Shown piece after piece: positions 1 through 9,319 of a DNA stretch of 53,942 nt. The number at the start of each line of letters is the position of its first letter. The stretch's first letter is position 1. Origin of the DNA: Streptomyces sp. S.PB5 (GTDB lineage: Bacteria > Actinomycetota > Actinomycetes > Streptomycetales > Streptomycetaceae); NCBI RefSeq assembly GCF_030403745.1, contig NZ_JAQMWP010000036.1, positions 1-53,942 on the forward strand, read 5' to 3'. Position numbers and translations under genes: made by a program. The notes below the pieces were generated by a model that was given only the letters and a program-made list of their open reading frames with translations, was not told where the DNA came from and searched no databases.

Positions 1-76
1 TCGCGGAACTCCGCGTTGTAGATGCGTTTCCTGGATCCCACGACCCTCAACTATCCCTCCGGTCACGGTCTCCACG

Positions 77-1075
77 CTACGAGGGGAGGCTCACAGTGAC
101 CAGTGACCCAAGGCGTGGTCCCCGCACCCCTTCCGGAAGCCGGACAACGGCGTGGTGCTCCCACAACCCGGTGATGGTTCCCTGCGGGAACTGGGGCAGG
201 TAGCCGTGGCCCGTCACCCAAGGCGACCGGTCGGAGCCGAGGACCTTGCTACCGACATCGAGCACAAAGCGGTCAGTGGCGGGAACGCTGATCACCGTCG
301 CCGCGGCAACCAGCGCCAGATCCTCCACACCGCATGTGCCGATAGCCAGCTGGGTGGCGTCATTGAAGACGTAGACACCGGGCCGCAACTCGTTCACCTC
401 CCCCGGCTGCCACCGCCCCACCGTAGGGGTCGACCCGCCACTGATCACACGGACGTCGATCCCAAGGTCCCGCAGCGCCTGTGCGGCCTCGCTCAGTGTG
501 CGCTCCTCGTCCCGTGCGGCACGCTCGCGCGCCTGCACGTCGTGCCCGTAGCCGTGTCCCGGGAACGTGAACACCCCGGCAACATCGAGACCCGCGTCTG
601 CGGCAGCCTTCCCGACCTCACCAGCAGCGTGAGGCTGCACTCCCGTGCGATGGCTCCCGCTGTCGACCTCGATGAGCACCTCGACCGGCCGGGCGCTGCC
701 CCGCACGGCCTTGCCCAGTCGCTGCGCGCCTTCGACCGATTCGACGCCGACTCTCAGGGCGACGTCGTCGGCCAACCTGCGCAGCCGCTGCGTCTTGTCG
801 GCATCGAGCCACACGGGGTAAGCGATGAACAGGTCATCCACGCCGACCCGGGCGAATGCCTCGGCCTCGCTGATCGTGGCCACCGACAGCCCGCGAGCGC
901 CGGATCGAAGCTGACGGTCGGCGATCTGCGCGCACTTGTGGCTCTTGGCGTGCGGGCGCAGAGCGAACCCTTGAGACCGCGAAGCATCAGCCATCCGTGA
1001 GATGTTTCTGTCCAGAACGTCCGGATCGACCACGAGCGCCGGCGTAGCCAGCCCATCGGGCAGCGGTAGCGCCAT
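77..1075 (-). CDS. D-threonine aldolase / D-serine dehydratase-like PLP enzyme, C-terminus missing
   Basis: Fold-type III PLP enzyme of the alanine-racemase N-terminal superfamily; relatives cleave D-threonine or dehydrate D-serine in the cytoplasm. Visible family features are the N-terminal TPALVVD, the PLP-lysine segment RPHAKSHK near residue 40, and the later ISGGSTPT and ELRPGVYVFND motifs. I start at ATG 1075 because GGGAGG lies just upstream; an ATG 24 bases earlier has no such site. The protein is 332 residues where relatives usually have about 370-400. It stops at GSLVTVSLPS, where the family continues into P-N-H-x-C, whose His and Cys bind zinc in eukaryotic D-serine dehydratase. That motif is absent, and no neighbouring frame restores it. 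It may be a decaying gene. The family is confident; activity and substrate are not. Confidence 0.75.
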   Translation of the reverse strand: MALPLPDGLATPALVVDPDVLDRNISRMADASRSQGFALRPHAKSHKCAQIADRQLRSGARGLSVATISEAEAFARVGVDDLFIAYPVWLDADKTQRLRRLADDVALRVGVESVEGAQRLGKAVRGSARPVEVLIEVDSGSHRTGVQPHAAGEVGKAAADAGLDVAGVFTFPGHGYGHDVQARERAARDEERTLSEAAQALRDLGIDVRVISGGSTPTVGRWQPGEVNELRPGVYVFNDATQLAIGTCGVEDLALVAAATVISVPATDRFVLDVGSKVLGSDRSPWVTGHGYLPQFPQGTITGLWEHHAVVRLPEGVRGPRLGSLVTVSLPS

Positions 1076-1177
1076 CTCTTGCCTCCCATCACGGAACACG
1101 TCCAGATGATCATGGCAGGTCGGCGGACCAGGCCCACAGGGCCATCACCTCAGGCCGTATGTACCAATCGGGACGAA

Positions 1178-1669
1178 CTAAGGACTGTCCGGGTCGATGC
1201 GGACAAGACCCGGGCCGGCGTCGACGAACGAGTCCTCGAAGTGCACGTCGTGCCGGTCGGTGCATCGAAGCGCGGCATGCACCTCGGCACCGCATCCCTT
1301 GTGGCGTACGACGACCGGGGGCCCCTGCTCGTCGGTGGCCCAGGTGTCGCCCCACTGCCGTAGTGCCACGAGCACGGGCAGGAAGTCCCGGCCCTTCTCG
1401 GTCAATTGGTAGGCGTGCCGGGTCCGTTGGCCGGGCTCCTGATAGGGGACGCGCTCCAGAAGTCCGGCGGCGGTCAGTTCCTTCAGGCGTGCCGCTGCAG
1501 CGGGTTCGCCGATACCGACCCGCTTCGCGAAGTCGTCGAACCGGCGGGTGCCGAAGAACGCCTCGCGCATGATCAGCAGCGCCGCCCTGGTGCCGACGAT
1601 CTCCAGGGTCCGGGCGATGGAGCAGTTGGCCATGGACCAGGCGTCCCGTTCCGACGACAGATCGCTCAT
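1178..1669 (-). CDS. HxlR-family winged-helix regulator
   Basis: A 163-residue HxlR-type transcription factor. It has the family's N-terminal Cys (MANCSIARTLEIVG), the helix ALLIMREAFFGTRRFDDF and the winged-helix segment AARLKELTAAGLLERVPY. Start ATG 1669 is preceded by GGAAG. It is divergent from the SDR gene at 1782, with a palindrome between the two starts that is the obvious operator. HxlR proteins commonly sense electrophiles, quinones or redox state and control a divergent oxidoreductase. The Cys near residue 16 is a candidate sensor residue, but that is inference from the family. Confidence 0.9.
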   Translation of the reverse strand: MSDLSSERDAWSMANCSIARTLEIVGTRAALLIMREAFFGTRRFDDFAKRVGIGEPAAAARLKELTAAGLLERVPYQEPGQRTRHAYQLTEKGRDFLPVLVALRQWGDTWATDEQGPPVVVRHKGCGAEVHAALRCTDRHDVHFEDSFVDAGPGLVRIDPDSP

Positions 1670-1726
1670 CGCTCTTCCTCTCTCCTGGCTGGCTTGCTTC
1701 AGCAGTAGCCAGGCTATACCGTCGAA

Positions 1727-1752
1727 GCTGACTTCACTAAATGCAAGTCAGC
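1727..1752. promoter_or_regulatory. Palindromic operator between HxlR and SDR genes
   Basis: Perfect 8-base arms GCTGACTT and AAGTCAGC separated by 10 bases, in the divergent promoter region. The arm size and position fit a dimeric HxlR regulator. Binding is inferred. Confidence 0.55.
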
Positions 1753-1781
1753 CTTGGTCTGTGGACCCCGAGGGAGAAGTC

Positions 1782-2480
1782 ATGGACATCAGCACAGCAA
1801 CCGCCCTGGTCACCGGCGCCAACCGTGGGCTCGGCAGGGCACTCGCCCAGGAACTGGCCGCTCGAGGCGCCACCGTGTATGCGGCGGCCCGCCGACCCGA
1901 GCAGATCGATCTGCCCGGAGTGAAGGCGATCCAGCTGGACGTCACCGATCCGGCGTCGGTCGCCGCGGCCGCCGAGGCGGCCCCTGACGTCACCGTGCTG
2001 ATCAACAACGCGGGCAGCTCCACCGGGGCCGATCCGCTGTCCGGCAACTGGGACGCGCTCCACCTGGAGTTGGACACCCACTACCTGGGCACCCTGCGCG
2101 TGATCCGGGCCTTCACCCCGGTGATCGAGGCCCGGGGCGGAGGGGCGATCCTGAACATCCTGTCGGTGTTGTCGTGGGTCGGCGTCCCGGCCGTCGGCGC
2201 CTATTCCGCCGCCAAGTCCGCGGCATGGAGCATGACCAACACCGTGCGTCAGCAGCTCGCGCCCAGCGGCATCACCGTGTCCGGACTGCACGTCGGCCTC
2301 ATGGACACCGACATGGCCCGCCACCTCACCGAACCGAAGACCGACCCGGCGGACGTCGCCCGTGCCGCCGCGGACGGCATCGCCGCCGGTGCACCCGAGA
2401 TCGTCGTCGACGACTTCAGCCGCCAGGTCCTGGCGAACCTCTCCGGCGGCGTCGCCGCCCTCTACCCACAGCTCGGCTGA
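1782..2480 (+). CDS. Short-chain dehydrogenase/reductase
   Basis: Classical SDR of 232 residues. The cofactor motif TGANRGLG is near residue 10, LINNAG near 76, and the catalytic Ser and Y-x-x-x-K near 137-155 (SVLSWVGVPAVGAYSAAK). Arg residues after strand 2 (AARRPEQ) suggest NADPH. The start at ATG 1782 is chosen for GGGAGAAG upstream and because the SDR fold begins there; the open frame extends further 5' without homology. It is paralogous to the SDR at 14027-14755, sharing the phrases ARRPE-x-IDLPGV and AAWSMTN/AAWAMTN. It is probably controlled by the divergent HxlR protein. The substrate is unknown. Confidence 0.88.
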   Translation: MDISTATALVTGANRGLGRALAQELAARGATVYAAARRPEQIDLPGVKAIQLDVTDPASVAAAAEAAPDVTVLINNAGSSTGADPLSGNWDALHLELDTHYLGTLRVIRAFTPVIEARGGGAILNILSVLSWVGVPAVGAYSAAKSAAWSMTNTVRQQLAPSGITVSGLHVGLMDTDMARHLTEPKTDPADVARAAADGIAAGAPEIVVDDFSRQVLANLSGGVAALYPQLG

Positions 2481-2602
2481 GCCGACTCCCTCCGCAGTCG
2501 CCGCCCAGCGCGCAGGCCGGTCGAAGCGCCCTGGCGAGCCGACCGGCGATCGGCAGACCTCCCGGCTGACTGCCAAGCAATCACTGACAAGAGGTAACTA
2601 TC

Positions 2603-3460
2603 GTGTCTGAAAAAAGTGCACTCGCATACGAGGTCTTCATCGCCGACCCCATCCCGCAGAACGTTGCCGAACGCGTACCCAACGGCGACCGGCGCATGTT
2701 CTCGCCTCTGTCCGTCACGCTTGTCCACGGGGACCGTGACGCCGTGCTGGTCGACCCGCCTCTGACCATCAGTCAGGCTGAAGCAGTGGGGGAGTGGATC
2801 GAAGCCAGCGGCAAGAATCTGACCCATATCTTCATCACTCATGGCCACGGGGACCACTGGTTCACCGCTGACCTGCTCGCCCGGCAGTTTGGCGCTCAGG
2901 TCGTCGCGTCGGCGGGCACCATCAAGCAGATGCATATCAATGTGGCGATCCGTGAACGCTTCTGGGACGCCCTCTTCCCCGGCCAGATCCCGGACGCCCC
3001 CGTAACGGCCGTCACTGTGCCCAAGAACCGGTTCACGCTCGAAGGACACGAACTGGTGATCGTCGAGGCCGGTCACAGCGACACCGACGACACCAGCGTC
3101 CTGCATGTCCCTGCCCTCGAGCTGGTGGTCGCCGGCGACGTGATCTACAACGGCGTGCACCAGTTCCTGCGCGAAGCCGCGAACGGGGGCCTGGAGGCAT
3201 GGCGTCAGGCCATCGACACCGTCGAAGCCCTCCACCCCCGCTGGATCGTCACCGGCCACAAGAACAAGGAGCTCGACGACGACGCCACTCGCGCCATTGC
3301 CGAGACCAGGCAGTACCTCGACACCGTGGACGAGCTGCTCCCCAAGCACGACGATGCCCTCGGCTTCTTCGAAGCCATGGTGGACCGGTTTCCCGAGCGT
3401 CTGAACCCCGGTGCTCTGTGGGGCGGAGCGGTCGCCCTCTACCCCGGGCCTGTCAAATGA
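2603..3460 (+). CDS. Metallo-beta-lactamase-fold hydrolase
   Basis: A 285-residue MBL-fold protein with the metal motif THGHGDHW near residue 78, a second His in VEAGHSDTDD near 155, the bridging Asp in VVAGDVIY near 176 and the late His in IVTGHKN. Start GTG 2603 follows AGAGG. The fold is certain. Members include lactonases, glyoxalase II-like thioesterases and detoxification hydrolases, and I cannot choose between them. It lies 122 bases after the SDR on the same strand, so the two could be co-expressed. Confidence 0.85.
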   Translation: MSEKSALAYEVFIADPIPQNVAERVPNGDRRMFSPLSVTLVHGDRDAVLVDPPLTISQAEAVGEWIEASGKNLTHIFITHGHGDHWFTADLLARQFGAQVVASAGTIKQMHINVAIRERFWDALFPGQIPDAPVTAVTVPKNRFTLEGHELVIVEAGHSDTDDTSVLHVPALELVVAGDVIYNGVHQFLREAANGGLEAWRQAIDTVEALHPRWIVTGHKNKELDDDATRAIAETRQYLDTVDELLPKHDDALGFFEAMVDRFPERLNPGALWGGAVALYPGPVK

Positions 3461-3567
3461 GCGTGTGACCAGGGTGGTTGGGGCAGTGCTCCACTGAGAC
3501 TTCCTCACTCCCGCTGGCCAGAAGTAGTCCTTGGGGCCGGGGTGGCGGTGCTTCAGGAGCCGGTTTG

Positions 3568-4577
3568 GACGCAATGCAGTGACTCTCTTGGTGATGTTGG
3601 TGAGTTGCTGGCGGCTGTCTGTGCGCGGTGCTTGGCCGGGAGTGTGCGGGGCGGCCTCGTCGGTGGAGGTGGTCGCGGTGTCGCTGCCGCCGGAGAGCCA
3701 CCAGCGAACCCCGGCACGGACAGTGCGAACGGCGCGGGCAGCGTGTCCGATGGGCACCCCGGCCATGCTCATCAGGGACCGGCCGGATGTCCTGTTCCAG
3801 GACGAGGAGTTCGCCGGCGTATATCCGGACGACGGCAGGCCGGGATTGTCGCCGGGGCAGCTCGCGCTGGTGTCGGTGCTGCAGTTCGCGGAAAACCTGT
3901 CCGACCGGGCGGCGGCGGACGCGGTCCGCACCCGGATCGACGAGAAGTACGCCATTGGGCTGGAGCTGGAGGATCCGGAGTTCGATCACTCGGTCCTGTG
4001 CGAGATCAGGGCCACGCGGGCCGAGCAGGATGGCGCCGCCGACCGGCTGCTGCAGGTGATGCTGGACCGGCTGAGGGAGGCAGGCCTGCTCAAGGCCGGG
4101 GGCGGCAGCGCACCGACGCGTGTCCTGGACGGAGCTGAGGATCAAGGCCCACACCTATCTGTAGACCCGGTTCGCCGAGGCAGACTGCCGATCCTGCCCC
4201 GACCGCACCCGGTGCACATCCTCTGCGGCCCGGCCCCGCTCAGCGGCCGTGCTGCCCCGGCCGCTGCATGAGATCCAGACGCGAAACCGACTCGATCAGC
4301 AGACTGAGCAGTGGCAGCACCGCTACGCGATCCGCGCCGGCATCGAGGCCACCTTCTCGCAGAACGTCCGGGCCCACGGGCTGCGACGTTCCCGCTACCG
4401 CGGCCTGGCCCGCACCCACGTCCAGCATGCCCTCACCGCGATGGCCTGCAACGTCGCCCGCATCGCCGACTGGATCGATGCCGCACCCAGAACACGACGC
4501 CGGGCCAGGCACTTCCGCACTCTGTGCTCAGCCACCGCATGACCTGCCCAACATCACCAGCAGAGTCACGGCGTTGC
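3568..4577 (+). mobile_element. IS1182-family-like element, internally deleted, both ends present
   Basis: Both ends carry an imperfect terminal inverted repeat: at 3568-3605 and, inverted, at 4541-4577 the shared strings are GTGACTCT and TGGTGATGTTGG with short mismatches around them. Total length is about 1.0 kb, while complete members of this family are about 1.6-1.8 kb. The transposase inside is broken. No clear target-site duplication was seen. Confidence 0.7.
3678..4542 (+). pseudogene. IS1182-like DDE transposase remnant
   Basis: The N-terminal part from GTG 3678 has the conserved segments LSPGQLALVSVLQFAENL, DRAAADAVRTRID and FDHSVLCEIRA. The frame then loses homology near 4110-4250. 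The extreme C-terminal part resumes in another frame at about 4260-4542 with RYAIRAGIEATFSQNVRAHG and HVQHALTAMACNVARI. The central catalytic region is missing, so the product cannot transpose alone, though the element ends might still be mobilised by a related enzyme. Confidence 0.8.
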
Positions 4578-4740
4578 CTCCACTCCCGCATCGACGTACG
4601 AGCCCCGCAGCCGTCGGCCGGCCTCGATGCGGTCGCCGTCGCACCGGGTCAGGAGCGTGATCTCGGCGCAAGGGGACTCGGGCGGCGGTAACCCCGCGCC
4701 GGGCGTGCCGTTCGGCACGGGGTTACCGCGTGCCCGTGTG

Positions 4741-6756
4741 TCATTCGGCTCTGATGTTGTCCACGTACACGATGCCCTTGGTCGCCGCGCCGCTCCCATG
4801 GACGAGGTACAGGTTGAACGCCGTCACCTCGGCGAGGTGAGCCGCGTCGAGCACGGCTCCGGCGTGTGCGGTGTCCCAGGGAGCGGGCGCGAACTCGCTG
4901 AAGGGCGCCCTGACTTCCTGCCCGCTCGTGTCGGACAGCGGAACCTGGTACCAGAAATCGACTCCGCCGGCGACGATCTGGAGCGCCCCGCCGTTTGCGG
5001 AACCGTCGCCCCGCAGCCACAGCGCAAGGGATGTGAAGGCGGACCAGTCCGCGTCGACCGGCTTGCCCGTGCCGGTGTACTCGGCGCCGGTGAAGTCGTA
5101 CGCGTAGGCCAGTCCGTAGGTGCCCGAGGACTTGTGGTCGGCCGACAGGGTGAGGGTGTGGGAGTTGACGTGGGTGTACGCCTCGTTCAGGGCGACATCG
5201 TCTCCGGCGTATCCCTCGAAGTCGTCGACCCAGCCGGCAGGCAGCGGTTGGGCCTCGGTGAGGAGGACCACGGCCGAGTCGGTGAGCGTCTTGCCATCCA
5301 CCCGCGCGCTCACGGTGAGGGTCACCGAGCGGTTGTTCCGCGTGGCCGGGTCGATCGACCAGTCGCCCGAGTAGAAGCCGTCGCCGTCGAGGCGCAGTGG
5401 TCTGGCGCGTCCGCCGTTCACGCGGTAGGTGACCCGGCTCGCCCTCGCGGGCGTGATACGCACCCGGACGGTGGTCTTGGAGGCCGTTACGCGCTGTCGG
5501 TCCGTAGGGGTCACAAGGTGCAGGAACGGGGCGTTCCTGACAGCGGTGGTGCGAGCGGAGTACACCCCCCGGAGATCAGCGGCGAACAGGGTGTAGGGGT
5601 CCTGGTGGTAGGCGACGAAGTCCGGCAGCAGGACGTGGCCCGGGTACGGGACATAAGCACGCTTGGTGCCTCCGAAGTTGGCCCAGGTGAGCATGTACGT
5701 CACCTGACGGGCCAGCGGGTCCGCCTGGACGGCCTGCGACAGCTGGGTGAACCACTGCGGGTTGCGGACCTCGGTGCCGCCCTCCCCGAACTCGGTGAAG
5801 GCCGGTGCCTTGCCTCGCTCGTTCGCCAGCCGGACCACCATCGCCAGATCCTTCACCACACCGTCCAGCCAGGGAGTCGGTCCGGCGTTCTCGTCGTAGG
5901 AGTCGTAGCCGAGGATGTCGACGAAGCGGTCGCCGGGGTAGGTCTTCAGGTAGCCGGTCGGGTCGCCTCCGAAGCTCGAGTTGGGCGAGTAGGCGTAGAG
6001 CAGGTTGTGGACGCCTCTGGTGTCGCGCAGGTACTCGACGGTGTAGCGGAACAGCTCGATGAACTCGGCCGAGGTGGTGTGGCCGGCGCCCCACCAGAAC
6101 CAGGCTCCGTTGTTCTCGTGGAAGGGGCGGAAGACGACCGGGATCGCGGTGCCGTCCGGCCGCCGTGCGCCCTTGACCGCTTTCGCGATGCGATCGAGGA
6201 AGGCGTTGAAGTCCGCGTGTTTCGCGCCTCCGGGAAGGATCTGGCTGACCACTCGGCCCGTTGTGTCGTAGAAGTTCTTGCCGGTGACGAAGTTCGGCAG
6301 GTGAGCGCTGAGGGTGTTGATCCCGCCGCGTGCGTCTCCCTGCCGGATGCACCGGCTGAGCGCGGCGATGTTCTCGGCTTCGGTGCCGTCCTCGACGCCG
6401 GGGCGTTCGTCGCCGTCGAGGACGAGGGTGTCCCAGCCGAAGACCGCGGGGTAGTCACCCACCGCCGCCCTGGTGTCGGACGCCTTGCCGTCGGGGGCGG
6501 TGAAGGTGAAGCCATAGGTGAGGTCGTGCTGGTGACCGAACAGGATGCCTTTGCCCTGCTGCCGCTTCAGGTACGCGAACAGCGCGCGGGTGGCGGGGGT
6601 CGCCTTGTCGTCGACGATCCGGACCGGCGTCGGCGCGCCGGCGAGCGCGGTGGGGGAGGTCGCCGCGGCGGCCACCGATGACCGGGCGCCGGACGCCGCG
6701 GCGACCGTGGCGCCGAGGAGGATGAACGTGCGACGGTTCAGTGGAGAGCTGGGCAT
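4741..6756 (-). CDS. Secreted GH26 beta-mannanase with C-terminal carbohydrate-binding module
   Basis: A 671-residue secreted glycoside hydrolase. The N-terminus has a twin-arginine signal (NRRTFILLGATVAAASGA). The GH26 domain follows from about residue 45, with the acid/base Glu in FRPFHENNGAWFWWG (near 214) and the nucleophile Glu in FTEFGEGG (near 322). A beta-sandwich linker domain and a C-terminal module (about 530-671: DDFEGY..., WLRGDG..., YVDNIRAE), resembling mannan-binding CBMs, complete it. Start ATG 6756 has GGAG upstream; the longer upstream frame has no family similarity. GH26 enzymes hydrolyse beta-1,4-mannan outside the cell. It stands alone, with no sugar transporter or LacI gene next to it. 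Confidence 0.88.
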   Translation of the reverse strand: MPSSPLNRRTFILLGATVAAASGARSSVAAAATSPTALAGAPTPVRIVDDKATPATRALFAYLKRQQGKGILFGHQHDLTYGFTFTAPDGKASDTRAAVGDYPAVFGWDTLVLDGDERPGVEDGTEAENIAALSRCIRQGDARGGINTLSAHLPNFVTGKNFYDTTGRVVSQILPGGAKHADFNAFLDRIAKAVKGARRPDGTAIPVVFRPFHENNGAWFWWGAGHTTSAEFIELFRYTVEYLRDTRGVHNLLYAYSPNSSFGGDPTGYLKTYPGDRFVDILGYDSYDENAGPTPWLDGVVKDLAMVVRLANERGKAPAFTEFGEGGTEVRNPQWFTQLSQAVQADPLARQVTYMLTWANFGGTKRAYVPYPGHVLLPDFVAYHQDPYTLFAADLRGVYSARTTAVRNAPFLHLVTPTDRQRVTASKTTVRVRITPARASRVTYRVNGGRARPLRLDGDGFYSGDWSIDPATRNNRSVTLTVSARVDGKTLTDSAVVLLTEAQPLPAGWVDDFEGYAGDDVALNEAYTHVNSHTLTLSADHKSSGTYGLAYAYDFTGAEYTGTGKPVDADWSAFTSLALWLRGDGSANGGALQIVAGGVDFWYQVPLSDTSGQEVRAPFSEFAPAPWDTAHAGAVLDAAHLAEVTAFNLYLVHGSGAATKGIVYVDNIRAE

Positions 6757-7828
6757 GTATGTCTCCGTTTGATGCGGCGATCTCTCGCCAAGGGGAGGTT
6801 GCCTCTGGGGGCGCCGGGGTGCACGGCCCCGAGGGGTGTCGCGGGCCGCCCGCGTCGGCGGCGCCAGGCGCGTCGTGCGGGTACGGCGGCTGGTCGCCGT
6901 AGCCGTAGTCGTATGGCGGGCCGGGGCGCTCAGGTAGCTGTGGACAGGCGGGTGCTCGGCCTGGTCAGTCGGCCGTCGAACAGTCCTCGCACTCCGGGGC
7001 CGAGCGGTCTTCCGCTCGCAGGTCTGCGACCCCGAGCTGTGAAACCGGCCCGGATCGCTCAGTGGCGCCTCGCGCGGACCCGTTGCAGTGCAGCGCTGGA
7101 GGAACAGGAGGACGACGAGCGTGGCCACGATGCGAGGAGTGCACCGGCCGTGATGTCGTTCCCGTGGGCGCCGAAGGGGATGAGAACTCGGAAAGGGTCG
7201 CCGGGGCCCCGGCGATCGGGTCGCCGTGAGGACCGGCCACGGCTCTGCCCGAGATTGCGGTCGGTCGTGACTTCCCCGGTAGGAGTGCGTACTTCACAGC
7301 GTGGCCGACCTTGAGCAGGAACGTGGAGCCGTCCCTGGACTTCTTGACCATCTCGATCTCGGTGGGCTGAAGGTCACTTGTGGGGGTCCTTCCCGTGACG
7401 CGGTCGGCTGCAGGTAGAGGGGGTCCTGGTCAGGGACATCCGCAACGCACGACACACGTGTGCTTCAAGTGGCGCTATTCGACTAGAGGTTGAGCAAAAA
7501 AGAAAGAGTCTGGCTTGTCTTGGCCAAGTCGCCTCATGCGGCGAGTCATTGACGATCGACCTCCAGGTTCACTGCCGTCCATTCGCCGGGAAGGAGACAA
7601 GGGTGGTGTTCTGTCCGCGGAGGCTGGCGACAGCGATCGCTGACGTGTGCTCTTGACCGGCCGCTGAAGTGAAGGACGCCCACCGGGCGCCGGCCTTCAC
7701 CCCGCACGGCCTGGTCCTCGACGGAAGCGGGCCTGCTGGGAGGCCCGCGCAGCCGAACTCCGCGTCGCCCCGGTCGTGTTGGGCCAGGTCGCAGAGGATG
7801 AGGTGCCGCCCTTGGCGGCGGCCGCAGC
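6757..7828. other. Gap of about 1.07 kb with no convincing gene
   Basis: Several overlapping open frames exist but have the arginine/proline-rich composition of shadow frames. A stretch on the minus strand at about 7290-7370 reads like the C-terminal tail of a GH42 beta-galactosidase (phrase SRDGSTFLL), which would fit debris beside the mannanase, but it is too short to call. An A-rich tract lies near 7496-7506. Confidence 0.4.
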
Positions 7829-8062
7829 TGCTTCCGCATCACCGACCCGGGCAGCACAGACCCCGACGAGTTCCACGCCCGGATCGCCCGCCGTGTCCAG
7901 GCCCGAGGACTGGCTTGCCTCGCCACCGTCGCCGTGCACGAGCGCACCGTGTTGCGCGCCTGCCTGCGCAACTACCGCACCAGCACGGACGACCTCGACC
8001 TGCTCATCAGCGAAGCCCTCCAGACCGCCGACGCCGACGAGCCGGTGGGGGTGGGTTCGTAG
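7829..8062 (+). pseudogene. C-terminal fragment of a group II PLP-dependent decarboxylase
   Basis: An in-frame stretch of 77 codons ending at TAG 8060 reads CFRITDPGSTDPDEF, then TVLRACLRNYRTSTDDLDLL. This is the C-terminal end of aromatic-L-amino-acid/aspartate decarboxylase-type proteins. The catalytic core and any start codon are absent, so this is a gene remnant. Confidence 0.6.
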
Positions 8063-8254
8063 GTGGGAGCGGGCAACGTGTGTCGATGGTTTTGGGCGAC
8101 ACTGAGCAATCAAACGGTTCGGAAATGTCGATGGGAACCGACAACACTGGAGGGATCCGAGCCGCTCTCAGGTGACCTGACAGCGATGCATGGAGCCCGG
8201 TTCCGGATCACCGGGCAGCCCATGTTGTCGCAGGCTGGCCGTATCTGATCGGTG

Positions 8255-8497
8255 ATGGGCCGTCATGCGAGCGCTCTCCAGCACAATGAGCGCGTGACGA
8301 AGCCTGAGGAAGTCGGATCATCGTCCGTCGGCACGGGACTTGTTGTCGGCATGCTGATCGGCGTCGCCATCGGGTTGGCGCTCGGGGTGTCCGTCTTCGA
8401 CAACATAGCGATCGGCCTGGCGCTAGGAAGCGGTGCAGGCGGAGTCCTCGGCATCACTCTCATGACGGCTCAACGCTCACGGCGCCAGTCCCCATAA
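8255..8497 (+). CDS. Small glycine-rich membrane protein, unknown function
   Basis: About 80 residues with two hydrophobic glycine-zipper-like segments: VGTGLVVGMLIGVAIGLAL and IAIGLALGSGAGGVLGITLM. It ends in a basic tail. Two transmembrane helices are likely. The start is uncertain: GTG 8252, ATG 8255 or GTG 8294, none with a strong ribosome-binding site. No function can be assigned. Confidence 0.5.
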   Translation: MGRHASALQHNERVTKPEEVGSSSVGTGLVVGMLIGVAIGLALGVSVFDNIAIGLALGSGAGGVLGITLMTAQRSRRQSP

Positions 8498-8597
8498 GCT
8501 CTGCGCGAGATGGCTGGCGCACCTTTGACGGCCCCGTGGACGGTCAATGGCTGGCTGGGCCGTGTCCGGCGGGTCATGTGGCCGTGATGGCACCCTG

Positions 8598-9236
8598 TCA
8601 GTTTTTGCGGGCCGGCCTGCGCCCGGTTGTGAGGCGTTTCCCCTCGGGCCTGGGCAGGACCGCCAGTGCCGTGTCTGCGATGTTCCGCAGTGTCTCCGGA
8701 TCCAGGCCGGCCTTGCCTACCGCCTCGATACCGCGGACCACTGTCAGCAGCAGTGCCGCCAACCGCTCCGGATCCGCGGCGCTGTCGATGTCGCCGTGGC
8801 GCTGCGCTGCGCAGATTTCCGTCCGTAGCAGGGTCAGCAGTGCGGTCATGGTCTCGGCCGACCGCCCGGCGACCGTCGGATCGCGATGGGCGAGTTCCGC
8901 CGCGCCCTTGGCCAACAGGCACCCGCGGCGTTCGGTGTCGGAGGCGGTGTTCTCCGCCATCAGGCGCACGTATCCCGACAGCCGGGCCAAGGCTTCTGCG
9001 TCCGGGCCGTCTGCGAGCCGCCCTTCGGCCACCTCGACGACCGCGGTGCACCAGTCGCCGAACACACGGTGGAACAGCTTGGCCTTGTCGCCGAACGCGC
9101 CGTACAGGCTGCCCTTGCCCAGGCCGGTCGCCTGGGCGATGTCGTCCATCCGGGTCCCTGCATAGCCGGTCGCCCAGAACTGTTCCCGGGCCCGCTCCAG
9201 GACTTGGCGTTCGTCGAATGCGCGTGGTCTCGGCAT
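8598..9236 (-). CDS. TetR-family regulator
   Basis: A 212-residue TetR regulator with N-terminal HTH FDERQVLERAREQFWATGYA followed by DIAQATGLGKGSLYGAFGDK. The C-terminal domain contains a Cys-bearing segment (ERRGCLLAKGAAELAHRDP) typical of the AcuR/YcnC-like group. I start at ATG 9236 (MPRPRAF), the usual position relative to the HTH; an in-frame upstream start adds 12 residues. It is divergent from the SDR at 9320 with a dyad between them, so it most likely represses that SDR and itself. Confidence 0.87.
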   Translation of the reverse strand: MPRPRAFDERQVLERAREQFWATGYAGTRMDDIAQATGLGKGSLYGAFGDKAKLFHRVFGDWCTAVVEVAEGRLADGPDAEALARLSGYVRLMAENTASDTERRGCLLAKGAAELAHRDPTVAGRSAETMTALLTLLRTEICAAQRHGDIDSAADPERLAALLLTVVRGIEAVGKAGLDPETLRNIADTALAVLPRPEGKRLTTGRRPARKN

Positions 9237-9262
9237 GGTCTCAGCGTATCCATTCTTGACTC

Positions 9263-9295
9263 GATCGTCCATTACTGCCTACGTTATGGACGATC
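9263..9295. promoter_or_regulatory. Dyad operator between TetR and SDR genes
   Basis: Perfect 10-base arms GATCGTCCAT and ATGGACGATC with a 13-base spacer, in the 83-base divergent intergenic region. Assignment to the adjacent TetR protein is inferred from position. Confidence 0.6.
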
Positions 9296-9319
9296 CATTC
9301 CATAACTGAGGGGTTCGAC

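Noticed and set aside
4627..6681. Plus-strand 684-codon open frame opposite the GH26 gene
   Set aside because: No domain or start signal; the opposite strand holds a signal peptide and both GH26 catalytic Glu residues.
6757..7314. N-terminal extension or separate small gene upstream of the mannanase
   Set aside because: The frame is Arg/Pro-rich, and a ribosome-binding site with a Tat signal peptide fixes the mannanase start at 6756.
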